DNA of 35,614 bases from an uncultured Flavobacterium sp. Lineage in GTDB: Bacteria > Bacteroidota > Bacteroidia > Flavobacteriales > Flavobacteriaceae. Each line of letters starts with the position of its first letter. The stretch's first letter is position 1. The position numbers and the translations under genes were made by a program. The notes under the pieces are model-generated. The model did no database searches. It saw only the letters and a program-made list of their open reading frames with translations, and was not told the DNA's origin. Location: positions 1-35,614 of the forward strand of contig CAMLFV010000002.1 in the NCBI GenBank assembly GCA_946479395.1, written 5' to 3'. Below, one piece after another: positions 15,956 through 24,507 of the stretch.

Positions 15956-18076
15956 ATGAACAAACTATTATTAATCGATGGGCTTTCGGGCGTATCAGGA
16001 ATCATACTTTTAGCATTAGGCGTAATTGTATTTTTAATCATTTCGTTTTTTGTAGTACTAAGCATGTTCTACAAAAAAATCCCGCAGGGTAAGGCAATTG
16101 TGCGTACCGGTGTGGGCGGATCTAAAGTTGCATTCAACAAAGGAATGTACGTAATTCCGGTTTTTCATAAAATGGAAATCATGGATATTTCGGTAAAGAA
16201 AATCGAAATTGCCCGTATGCAGCACGACGGTTTGATTTGTCGCGATAATATTCGTGCCGATATCAAAGTAGCGTTTTTCGTTCGCGTAAACAAGTCGGTA
16301 GACGATGTTATCAACGTAGCACAAAATTTAGGATGTGATCGTGCGAGTGATCCGGAAACATTGAAAAGTATTTTTGAATCGAAGTTTTCCGAAGCATTAA
16401 AAACCGTTGGTAAAAAATTCGATTTTATTGAATTATACGAAGCACGTCGTGAGTTTCGTGATGAAATCTTGAACATTATCGGAACTGATTTAAACGGATA
16501 TATTTTAGACGATTGTGCGATTGATTATCTGGAGCAAACCGAATTACGCTTTTTAAGTGCCGATAATATTTTAGATTCTGAAGGAATTAAAAAGATTACC
16601 GAATTAACGGCAAAACAAAATATGAGTGCCAACTTGATTCGTCGCGAAGAAGAAAAAGTAATCAAGAAACAGAATGTTGAAGCGCGTGAAGCAATTTTAG
16701 AGTTAGATCGACAATTAGCTGAAAAAGAAGAGCGTCAAAAACGTGAAATCGATAATATCAAAGCGCGTGAAGAAGCCGAAATTACTAAAGTTCGAGAAGA
16801 AGAACGCCTAAAATCGCAAACCGTTCGTATTGCAACCGAAGAACAATTGGCAGTTCAGGAAGAAAACAAACTACGCCAGATCATCATTGCAGAAAAAAAT
16901 AAAATCCGTACCGATGCTGTTGAAACCGAGCGTGTAGAAAAAGACCGCGCGTTAGAACAAACCGAAAGAGAGCGTATCGTTACCCTGGCACAAATTGATA
17001 AAGAGCGATCAATTGAAACCGAGAAAAAATCGATACAAAATGTTATTAAAGAGCGTGTTCAATTAGAAAAAGGCGTGGTAGAAGAGCAACAAAATGTTCG
17101 TGATGTTGAGGTATTCCGCGAGGTAGAACGTAAAAAGCAAGCGGGCGTAATTGCAGCATCGCAAGAAGCAGAAGAGCGTTTAATTGCAACAGTAAAAGCT
17201 GCCGAAGCATCAAAAATTGCAGCGGAACAAGAAAAAGAGAAAAAAGTAATCGATGCAGAAGCAGAAAAATTGGTTGCAGAACGTAAAGCACAAGAAGTAT
17301 TGATTGATGCCGAAGCGAAGAAAGAAGCTGCTGCAAAAGAAGCCGAAGCGCGTAAAATTATTGCCGAAGCGCAAGCAAAAGAAGAAGCTGCCATTGGATT
17401 GTCTGAAGCAGAAGTTATGATTGCAAAAGCCGAAGCCGAAGAAATTCAAGGAACAAAAACCGCAGCGGTTATCGAAATTAAAGCCGAAGCTATGCGTAAA
17501 GAAGGTTTGGCACAAGCCGAAGTTGTTCGTGAAAAAGCACTAGCAGAAGCTAAAGGTATCGAAGAAAAAGCCGAAGCAATGAAAAAACTAGACGGTGTTG
17601 GTAAAGAACACGAAGAGTTCAAGTTACAGTTACAGAAAGAGAAAGAAGTAGAACTGGCACATATCAACATTCAAAAAGATATCGCTTCTGCACAAGCTGA
17701 AGTATTATCTGAAGCATTGAAAACAGCTAAAATCGATATCGTTGGTGGTGAAACTATGTTCTTTGAAAACATTGTTCGCCAGGTTTCTAACTCAAAAGGT
17801 TTCGATCATTTAATCAACAATTCACAACATGCTTTAGACATTAAAGAATCGTTGATGGGTCCAGACGGGAAAGGTGATTTATCGGAGAAAATTCGTGGAT
17901 TGGCAGACAAATACGGCATTTCTTCAAACGATATTAAAAACCTAACCGTTTCGGCAGCTTTGATAAAATTACAACAAGCAGCAAGCGGTCAAAACAACGA
18001 AGAAGACGCAGGGTTTATTAATTCGTTATTTGGTTTGGCTAAAAACCTGGGGATATCAAACAAAAAATTAATTTAA
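15956..18076 (+). CDS. Flotillin-family protein (YqiK/FloT-like)
   Basis: This 706-residue protein has an N-terminal membrane anchor (about 12-38), an SPFH/PHB domain (about 45-220, KIPQGKAIVRTGVGGSKVAF ... YEARREFRDEILNIIGTDL) and a very long charged coiled coil (about 220-600) rich in EAEA, AEAK and REEE repeats, as in YqiK-type flotillins. The C-terminal 100 residues (KGFDHLINNSQHALDIKES...) form the usual flotillin tail. It is longer than FloT of Bacillus (about 510) because of the coiled coil. Flotillins organise membrane microdomains and affect fluidity. Its partners upstream are the YqiJ-like gene (13 bases) and PspA; the giant ATPase lies downstream across a repeat-filled gap. Confidence 0.93.
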   Translation: MNKLLLIDGLSGVSGIILLALGVIVFLIISFFVVLSMFYKKIPQGKAIVRTGVGGSKVAFNKGMYVIPVFHKMEIMDISVKKIEIARMQHDGLICRDNIRADIKVAFFVRVNKSVDDVINVAQNLGCDRASDPETLKSIFESKFSEALKTVGKKFDFIELYEARREFRDEILNIIGTDLNGYILDDCAIDYLEQTELRFLSADNILDSEGIKKITELTAKQNMSANLIRREEEKVIKKQNVEAREAILELDRQLAEKEERQKREIDNIKAREEAEITKVREEERLKSQTVRIATEEQLAVQEENKLRQIIIAEKNKIRTDAVETERVEKDRALEQTERERIVTLAQIDKERSIETEKKSIQNVIKERVQLEKGVVEEQQNVRDVEVFREVERKKQAGVIAASQEAEERLIATVKAAEASKIAAEQEKEKKVIDAEAEKLVAERKAQEVLIDAEAKKEAAAKEAEARKIIAEAQAKEEAAIGLSEAEVMIAKAEAEEIQGTKTAAVIEIKAEAMRKEGLAQAEVVREKALAEAKGIEEKAEAMKKLDGVGKEHEEFKLQLQKEKEVELAHINIQKDIASAQAEVLSEALKTAKIDIVGGETMFFENIVRQVSNSKGFDHLINNSQHALDIKESLMGPDGKGDLSEKIRGLADKYGISSNDIKNLTVSAALIKLQQAASGQNNEEDAGFINSLFGLAKNLGISNKKLI

Positions 18077-18126
18077 TCTTAAATGATTATCAGGAGGATT
18101 ATACTAAATAAGTTTTTTCAGGTTCG

Positions 18127-18205
18127 CGTCAGTTCGAGCTTGTCGAGAACTTAAGAATTTAAACTTCTCGATACGCTTCACTACGTTACGCTACTCGAAG
18201 TGACG
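18127..18205. repeat. Dispersed inverted repeat, copy 2 (CGTCA...TGACG)
   Basis: The element runs from CGTCAGTTCGAGCTTGTCGA to CTACTCGAAGTGACG, essentially the reverse complement of the copy at 5518-5598. It occupies the flotillin-ATPase gap. Confidence 0.75.
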
Positions 18206-18240
18206 ATCTGTTTAGTGTGAATTTGATCAAATAGTTTAGT

Positions 18241-18348
18241 TGTCATTCCGCCGTAGGAGGACACGAGCGATAGTGAACTGGCAAAGAAATCTTTCACAGT
18301 CAGTAATTTAGAGATTCTTCACTACATTTCATTTCGTTCAGAATGACA
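18241..18348. repeat. Dispersed inverted repeat, second type (TGTCAT...ATGACA)
   Basis: This 108-base element begins TGTCATTCCGCCGTAGGAGG and ends CATTTCGTTCAGAATGACA. Internal AGAAATCT and AGAGATTCT mark the inner ends of the two arms around a short spacer. The same outer and inner words bound the GIY-YIG gene at 34127-34508, so this looks like an empty version of that unit. Confidence 0.7.
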
Positions 18349-18385
18349 AACAATTTATCATAAAAATAAACACACACTTATGCCT

Positions 18386-18420
18386 AAACTTGCCTTTTAA
18401 AACCAAAGAAAGGCAAGTTT
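18386..18420 (+). promoter_or_regulatory. Hairpin in the leader of the giant ATPase gene
   Basis: Twelve-base perfect arms AAACTTGCCTTT (18386-18397) and AAAGGCAAGTTT (18409-18420) around an 11-base loop, ending 29 bases before the ATG at 18450. It lacks a following T run. If transcribed it would form a stable 5' leader hairpin; it could also end read-through from the flotillin gene inefficiently. Confidence 0.5.
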
Positions 18421-18449
18421 AATTTCACTAACGCATTAATTTAAAATCA

Positions 18450-21400
18450 ATGCAAGAAGAAAAAGTTACAACACCACAACCAACCATAGATTCCGGCGCA
18501 TACGAAATTATTCGTAAGCGTTTGCACACACAGAAAGAAGAGTTGCTGGCAAGGTTAAAATCCTTAAACAGCGCCCGAAAAGAAGTTTTCAATTCTACCA
18601 GTTTTGTGTTAAAGGCAAATCAGCGTATCGATACCGAAAACACTTGTACAGCACGCGGAATTGTTGCCATAGACAATCTTTGCATTTTTGGTTACAACGT
18701 GCATTTTGGTTTGCGTACCGAGATTAATTTAGCCGATGTTTTCAGCATTTATCTGTTCGAAAATAATCAGTTTGTACCGCAAACGTTAGATTTAATCAAC
18801 GATGCCAGCTTTGTAACCGATTATCAGAATCTGTATAAATATTACCGCGATTCTATTTTTGCGAAATTCCGCAGAACAGAGAATTACTTGTACATGATTT
18901 TTCAGACAAGTAAAAATGTCGATGATTTAAAGGCTTTTAAATGGTTGATAAAAGATGGAAAACTGATTTATCAGGACGATCGCAGTATTCATGATGTAAA
19001 ACAGCCAACGCAATTTGAATTTCAATGGATCAAAACCAATTTAGACGACCGCCGTTTAGGCAAGTTTCCGCATATTTCTATTTTAGACAAGGTTTTTATT
19101 GAAGCATTGCACGGCGATATTACCTTTAAAATTGAAGACAATACCGATACTGGCAAAGGAATTTACAGCGAAAAAGTAACCAATTTAGACCAACAGTTAG
19201 ACGATGCCGAATATTACTACGCCGATTTAGGAAATTTAATTGCCATACGCATAAAGCCGTATCAAGAAGATTTTCGCGCCTACGTGTTCAACGTAAAAAC
19301 AAAAGAAGTAATCAATCTTCCGTCGTTAAACCAATCGGCGATTTTGTTGCCAGATAACCAAGGAATTATTTTTTCGAACGGATATTATCTGCAAAACGGT
19401 ACACACAAAGTGTTCGATTCTCATTTAGAAAATGTGCAGTTTTTACGAAAAATAGCATCGCCCAACGGAGAAGATTTTCTGTACATTTTTAATCAGCGCG
19501 AAACCAATACGTTCATTTTAATGTCGTACAACATCATTCAGCAGGCAGTAGAAACGCCTATTGTTTGCAACGGTTTCACCATTTTTAAAGACGGCAGTTT
19601 AATTTATTTTAGAACTGAAGCCGAAGCAACGCGCCACCATCAGGTACAAATTTGGGAAACGCCGTACATGGCTGTTTTAAAAGAGAACGAAGCCCGTAAA
19701 GAAGATCCGTTGTACAAAGTGGGCAACAAGCAGATTGTGCAGGCAATGGCAGAAACTCAAGAGGTAATTCAGCTGGCGACTAAAGAAGATTCGTATGAAG
19801 GTTTGTATGAGGAAATTCTGAAGAAAACCACCACCTTGCTCGATTCGTATTTTTGGATTAATGATGCGGCATTAAAAGATTTAGGTGCGCCGTTAAGTCA
19901 GATAAAAGATGTTGCTAACACCGCAATCGATGAATTTGTAAAAGTTCAGGCACAACGCAAACATGCCGAAGAATTATATCAGCAGTCCGATAAACATTTA
20001 GAAGAACTGATTTTTAAAATCAACAGTACTACCGTTGAAACGTTGGATCAGTTGGTAAACTTGTTGGCTTCTGCAAGAAAATTGCAGGGCGAGTTCATCA
20101 GTTTAAAAGGTGTTCGTTATGTTTCAACAGAAAATGTAGATCAGTTAATCGACAGGTTAAATACCATTACCGTTGATTTATCAAACCAAACCGTTGCCTT
20201 TCTTTTAAAAGATGAAGCGTTGCTGCCTTACGAACAAAAGGTGGAAGCGCAAAAAGAAAAAGTTGCAGCTATTGATAAGGTTTTTGATGCCAAAGCGGTG
20301 GAAGAAACCAATACCGAAATTTCTACCGAATTAGAAGTTTTAATCGATATTTTAAACGGCTTAAAAATCGATGATGCTACGCAAACAACAAAGATTGTCG
20401 AAAAAATCTCGCTGATTTTTAGTTCATTGAACGAATTGCGCGCGCAACTGACTCGAAAAATAAATTCGTTACGAAATCAAGAAGCCGGAGCCGAATTTGC
20501 TGCGCAATTAACTTTGCTAGAACAAACGGTTACCAATTATTTGGAACTATCAACGTCGGCAGAAAAAACTGATGAATATTACACCAAGATTGTTGTTCAG
20601 TTAGAAGAGCTGGAAAGCAAGTTTTCTGATATCGATGATTTTGTATTGAAAATTGCCGATAAGCGCGATGAGGTAATCAAGGCGTTTAATACCAAGCGTG
20701 AACAGATAGTTGCGCAGGTAAACAAACGCACCCATTCGTTGGAACAGATTGGTTTGCGTGTGCTTAAAAACATCGAAAACAAATCGCTGACGTTGGCAAC
20801 AAAAGAAGATATTCTTAGCTTTTTTGCTTCGGATTTAATGATTGATAAAGTTCGACAATTAGTTGCCGAATTAAAATCGTTAAACGATGTATCAAAAGCA
20901 GAAAATCTTGAAAATCTTTTAAAGAAAACACAGGAAGACGCTCAGCGAATTTTACGAGATAAAACCGAACTGTACGTTGATGGACAAAATATTATTGCGC
21001 TTGGTAAACACAAGTTTTCGGTTAATAACCAGTCGTTAAGTTTAACGCTGGTTAACCGTAACAACGAACTTTTTTACCATTTAACCGGAACCAGTTTTTA
21101 TCAAAAGGTTCAAAATACCGATTTAGCAAACTATAAAGATATTTGGAATCAGGAATTGATTTCGGAAAACAACACGGTTTATCGAGCGGAATATCTGGCG
21201 TTCAAAGCGTTTAAAGCTGCAACTTATAACGATTTTGATGCAGCAGCATTTATCAACCAAACGGTGGAACAAAATTATTCCGAAGGGTATGTAAAAGGCG
21301 TTCATAATACCGATGCACTTACTATTTACGAAGCTTTGCAAAGTATCGACAAAAAGCTGGGTGTGTTGCGTTACAATGTATCTACACGTTCGGTTGCGCA

Positions 21401-23285
21401 GTTGTTCTGGCATCATTTACCGGAAAACGATCAGCAGAAATTGTTCACATTAATTCAATCTACGCATTCGGTTTTAAAAGCGTTTCCAAGCACACAGCGT
21501 TATCAGTCGGTGATCGATCAAATCGAAAATCATTTTCAGCAGTGGCAAACAACGGTAGATCAAACCTTAACCGATAAAACCAGCGTGGCGCATTATATTT
21601 TTGGATCTTTCAGCAATTATAAAAAGTTTGCAATCAGTGAATTCAGCGATCATTTAAAGCAGGAATTTTTACGAATTGTGCAGGAAAAAAGGTCGTTGGC
21701 AGATTTTCAGGCTGATGTTCAAAACGAACAATTCTCTTTAACCGATCGCTATTTCTTGATTTTAAACTGGTTGAATGCTTTTATTGATGAACATACCAAT
21801 TTGGAAATCTATCGAAAATACATCGATGAAACAGCAGTTGTTTTGTTGTTTTCAAAAGACGAATACCAGCTTGTTTTTGGGAAAGATTCGGTTGAAATCT
21901 GTGAATTAAAAGGAAATCATTCTATATTGGAAAACGGTAGTTTTACGTTGGATTATTACGACTTTATAACCAAATTATCCGATTTTACAAACAACAAAGT
22001 TCCGCGTTTTGAAGCGTTTATCAATCTAAAAAATCAATTGAGCAAATCGTACGAAAACGCGTTAAAAATAAACGAGTTGGAGCCAAAAGTATTAACATCG
22101 TTCGTTCGAAACAAACTAATCAACGAAGTGTATTTTCCGTTAATTGGTAACAATCTGGCAAAACAATTAGGTACGGCAGGCGACAGCAAACGCACGGCAC
22201 GTATGGGAATGCTGCTGTTAATTTCGCCGCCGGGTTACGGTAAAACCACATTAATGGAATATCTGGCAAAAACCATGGGGCTGCATTTTGTAAAAGTAAA
22301 CGGACCAACCATTGGGCATTCCATAACATCGATTGATCCTGTGGAAGCCAAAACATCGGGCGAACGCGAAGAGTTGAAAAAGATTAATTTGTCGTTTGAA
22401 ATGGCAGATAACGTAATGCTGTATTTAGACGATATTCAACATTTAAGTCCGGAATTTTTACAGAAATTTATTTCATTGGCAGATGGTCAGCGAAAAATAG
22501 ACGGGATTTTCGACGGAGAAAGTAAAACCTACGATTTGCGCGGAAAGCGTTTCTGTATTGTCATGGCGGGAAATCCGTACACCGAAAGCGGATCGAAATT
22601 TCAGATTCCCGATATGTTGGCAAACCGTGCCGATGTGTATAATCTAGGCGATGTTATTGGCGATACGGCACATTTGTTTAATTTAAGTTTGATTGAAAAT
22701 GCGGCGATTGAAAATGTGTATTTAGAGAAAATTGCCAGCCAATCATTTCAGGATTTTTATGCGTTGATTGATTTTATTTCGCAGGGAACCGAACAGTTGC
22801 CCGATTTGGAAGGAAATTACACCAAGCAGGAAATAGACGATTGCATTACCGTTTTACAGCATATCATTAAGATTCGCGATGTGGTGATTAAAGTGAACCA
22901 GCAATATATTCAAAGTGCGGCAATGCAGGATGCCTACCGAACCGAACCATCGTTTAAAATGCAGGGATCGTACCGAAATATGAGCAAACTGGTTGCGCAG
23001 GTGGTGCCAATGATGAACGAAAAGGAAATCAACGATTTGTTGTTGACGCATTACGAAAGCGAATCGCAAACGCTCACTGCCGATACCGAAAGCAATTTAC
23101 TGAAGTTAAAGGAACTTGCTGGATTAATCACGGTTGACGAGAAAGTTCGTTGGGAAGAAATCAAGGAACTGTTCCGTAAAAACAACAAACACAGCGGTTT
23201 GGATAAAGACGATAAAGTGTTTGCCGAAATGCTTAATTTAAACGAAAACCTAGAAGGAATTATCAAGGTTATTAAAGAAAAATAA
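18450..23285 (+). CDS. Giant coiled-coil protein with C-terminal AAA ATPase domain
   Basis: This 1611-residue protein belongs to a family often called DNA repair ATPase in public annotation, a name the sequence does not justify. Three parts are visible. Residues about 50-440 are beta-rich with repeated aromatic strands, resembling a propeller. About 450-900 is mostly coiled coil, and a mixed helical region follows to about 1230. The C-terminal AAA domain has Walker A SPPGYGKTT (1259-1267), Walker B LYLDDIQHL with Asp1327-Asp1328, a sensor-1-like Asn1375 in MAGNPY and a possible arginine finger Arg1393 in ANRADVY. All ATPase residues are intact. No signal peptide or membrane segment is seen, so it is probably cytosolic. 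It lies on the same strand as the PspA-flotillin genes, 373 bases on. I infer a partner role in remodelling that assembly; direct evidence is lacking. Confidence 0.88.
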   Translation: MQEEKVTTPQPTIDSGAYEIIRKRLHTQKEELLARLKSLNSARKEVFNSTSFVLKANQRIDTENTCTARGIVAIDNLCIFGYNVHFGLRTEINLADVFSIYLFENNQFVPQTLDLINDASFVTDYQNLYKYYRDSIFAKFRRTENYLYMIFQTSKNVDDLKAFKWLIKDGKLIYQDDRSIHDVKQPTQFEFQWIKTNLDDRRLGKFPHISILDKVFIEALHGDITFKIEDNTDTGKGIYSEKVTNLDQQLDDAEYYYADLGNLIAIRIKPYQEDFRAYVFNVKTKEVINLPSLNQSAILLPDNQGIIFSNGYYLQNGTHKVFDSHLENVQFLRKIASPNGEDFLYIFNQRETNTFILMSYNIIQQAVETPIVCNGFTIFKDGSLIYFRTEAEATRHHQVQIWETPYMAVLKENEARKEDPLYKVGNKQIVQAMAETQEVIQLATKEDSYEGLYEEILKKTTTLLDSYFWINDAALKDLGAPLSQIKDVANTAIDEFVKVQAQRKHAEELYQQSDKHLEELIFKINSTTVETLDQLVNLLASARKLQGEFISLKGVRYVSTENVDQLIDRLNTITVDLSNQTVAFLLKDEALLPYEQKVEAQKEKVAAIDKVFDAKAVEETNTEISTELEVLIDILNGLKIDDATQTTKIVEKISLIFSSLNELRAQLTRKINSLRNQEAGAEFAAQLTLLEQTVTNYLELSTSAEKTDEYYTKIVVQLEELESKFSDIDDFVLKIADKRDEVIKAFNTKREQIVAQVNKRTHSLEQIGLRVLKNIENKSLTLATKEDILSFFASDLMIDKVRQLVAELKSLNDVSKAENLENLLKKTQEDAQRILRDKTELYVDGQNIIALGKHKFSVNNQSLSLTLVNRNNELFYHLTGTSFYQKVQNTDLANYKDIWNQELISENNTVYRAEYLAFKAFKAATYNDFDAAAFINQTVEQNYSEGYVKGVHNTDALTIYEALQSIDKKLGVLRYNVSTRSVAQLFWHHLPENDQQKLFTLIQSTHSVLKAFPSTQRYQSVIDQIENHFQQWQTTVDQTLTDKTSVAHYIFGSFSNYKKFAISEFSDHLKQEFLRIVQEKRSLADFQADVQNEQFSLTDRYFLILNWLNAFIDEHTNLEIYRKYIDETAVVLLFSKDEYQLVFGKDSVEICELKGNHSILENGSFTLDYYDFITKLSDFTNNKVPRFEAFINLKNQLSKSYENALKINELEPKVLTSFVRNKLINEVYFPLIGNNLAKQLGTAGDSKRTARMGMLLLISPPGYGKTTLMEYLAKTMGLHFVKVNGPTIGHSITSIDPVEAKTSGEREELKKINLSFEMADNVMLYLDDIQHLSPEFLQKFISLADGQRKIDGIFDGESKTYDLRGKRFCIVMAGNPYTESGSKFQIPDMLANRADVYNLGDVIGDTAHLFNLSLIENAAIENVYLEKIASQSFQDFYALIDFISQGTEQLPDLEGNYTKQEIDDCITVLQHIIKIRDVVIKVNQQYIQSAAMQDAYRTEPSFKMQGSYRNMSKLVAQVVPMMNEKEINDLLLTHYESESQTLTADTESNLLKLKELAGLITVDEKVRWEEIKELFRKNNKHSGLDKDDKVFAEMLNLNENLEGIIKVIKEK

Positions 23286-23317
23286 AAGGAAGTCATTTGA
23301 CTTCCTTTTGGTTTTTT
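23284..23317 (+). terminator. Rho-independent terminator after the ATPase gene (copy 1 of a duplicated terminator)
   Basis: Arms 23284-23295 and 23298-23309 (AAAAGGAAGTCA/TGACTTCCTTTT), then GGTTTTTTT. The stem overlaps the stop codon. A near-identical copy lies at 24376-24421 beyond the Fic gene. Confidence 0.88.
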
Positions 23318-23345
23318 TGAGTTGGTGATACTAAGGACAAGCATA

Positions 23346-24302
23346 CTACTGTTTCTTTTTATAAGTAGTAGTTTTTTTATCTCCCTTTTTTAAGATTAAT
23401 CCATTTTCTACAGCATTTTTTAAATCCCGACTTGCAGTAGCAGAAGAAATGTTTTTAAAATAATTCAAATAATCTTTACGACAAAAATCCTTTTCGTTGT
23501 TCTCTAAAAACAGCTGTATTCTATCTTCATCACTCAATTTTTTAGCAGAATTTTCAAGTAAATCAGCTAGCGAACAACCAATACTCATCAACATATATTC
23601 AATGAATCTAGTAGATTTTCCTTCTTTATCAGAAATAGACAAAGCCTTGTAATATTCATTTTGATTTTTTGAGATCAAAGTTTCAAATGGCAGGAATTCA
23701 AAAATGGGGTATTCTTGCATTAAAATTAAAGTTTGCCATAACCTTCCCATTCTTCCGTTTCCATCTAAAAAAGGATGAATAAATTCCATTTCGTAGTGAA
23801 AAACACAACTTTTTATGAGCGTTAATTCCGATTTGTCTTTTAAATACTCAAACAAATCTTTCATTAAGTAAGGAACATTTTCAAATGAAGGTGCAATATG
23901 TTCCACTTTAGAACCTTTTACAATACCAACATCTTGTTTTCGATATTTTCCAGACTCCTTTATTAATTTTTGTAATAATAGATTATGCGCTTTTAAAAAA
24001 TCTTTTTCATTTTCTGGTTTTAGTTGCCTTATATTTTTATAAACCTCTAAAGCATTAAGCACTTCAAGAATGTCTTTTTCAGGACCAACAACCCGCTTGT
24101 TCTCTAAAATAGCAGTAATTTGCTCTTCGGTTAATGTGTTTCCCTCTATGCTAAGCGAAGATTGAATTGTTTTAATTTGATTCTGCTTTCTTAAAGTGGG
24201 ATTGGTTTTAATTAAATATTTTGCATTCACTTCTCCGATTTTCTCTGAAATGGAAGAGATGTATTTTAATATTTCTGAAGATATTTCGTACGGAGGTTTC
24301 AT
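23346..24302 (-). CDS. Fic-family protein (putative AMP-transferase)
   Basis: This 318-residue protein has the complete Fic motif HPFLDGNGRMGR (residues 176-187), whose His is catalytic in transferring AMP (or another phosphate-linked group) to target proteins. An inhibitory-helix motif (S/T)xxxE(G/N) is present N-terminally as SLSIEGN (Ser49, Glu53, Gly54), the N-terminal autoinhibition type. The C-terminal 60 residues (DYLNYFKNISSATASRDLKN) look like a winged helix. The length and layout fit the common stand-alone Fic proteins with an N-terminal helical domain and C-terminal wHTH. It is opposite in strand to the ATPase gene and lies between two direct copies of a terminator, which suggests insertion. 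No antitoxin gene is adjacent. Confidence 0.92.
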   Translation of the reverse strand: MKPPYEISSEILKYISSISEKIGEVNAKYLIKTNPTLRKQNQIKTIQSSLSIEGNTLTEEQITAILENKRVVGPEKDILEVLNALEVYKNIRQLKPENEKDFLKAHNLLLQKLIKESGKYRKQDVGIVKGSKVEHIAPSFENVPYLMKDLFEYLKDKSELTLIKSCVFHYEMEFIHPFLDGNGRMGRLWQTLILMQEYPIFEFLPFETLISKNQNEYYKALSISDKEGKSTRFIEYMLMSIGCSLADLLENSAKKLSDEDRIQLFLENNEKDFCRKDYLNYFKNISSATASRDLKNAVENGLILKKGDKKTTTYKKKQ

Positions 24303-24338
24303 TTATTGATACTATCATTTGATACTATAACAAATGTA
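24303..24338 (-). promoter_or_regulatory. Putative promoter and operator of the Fic gene
   Basis: On the minus strand TACATTTG (24338-24331) matches the Bacteroidota -7 box; no clear -33 box is seen. Between it and the start codon the word TGATACTAT occurs twice in direct order with a 13-base period (24307-24315, 24320-24328). A third TGATACTA lies at 23326-23333, past the other end of the gene. The winged-helix domain of Fic could bind such words; this is speculation. Confidence 0.4.
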
Positions 24339-24375
24339 GGAATTTAAAATGAATAATTCGTTTTGCTGGTGATGT

Positions 24376-24421
24376 AAATAAAGGAAGTCATTGACTTCCT
24401 TTTTGGTCTTTTTTGGAGTTG
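24376..24421 (+). terminator. Copy 2 of the duplicated ATPase-gene terminator
   Basis: The stretch reads AAATAAAGGAAGTCATTGAC and onward to GGAGTTG, and differs from 23280-23324 by only a few single-base changes and indels. It still forms a stem (arms 24380-24389 and 24393-24402) followed by T-rich sequence. No plus-strand gene precedes it, so it is best explained as a duplication product flanking the Fic gene. The remaining bases to 24507 show nothing recognisable. Confidence 0.75.
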
Positions 24422-24507
24422 ACAACAATGATTACATCAGACTATAAACTTTTAATTTCATTTTAAAGCTGAAATTTCGTTAACATGGTTTAAAAAAAAA
24501 ATATTAA

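Noticed and set aside
17046..17670. Several long minus-strand open frames opposite the flotillin coiled coil, rich in Ala, Ser, Phe and Leu.
   Set aside because: They are shadows of the repetitive EAEA/AEAK coding region and have no plausible protein character.
18083..18154. Short frame starting MIIRRIILNKFF after the flotillin gene, with an AGGAGG-like stretch.
   Set aside because: It runs into the dispersed repeat and ends there; AGGAGG is not used as a ribosome site in this group.
13719..23285. Known anti-phage defence island.
   Set aside because: No nuclease, restriction, reverse transcriptase or other recognised defence component lies in the block; the membrane-stress reading fits the families better.
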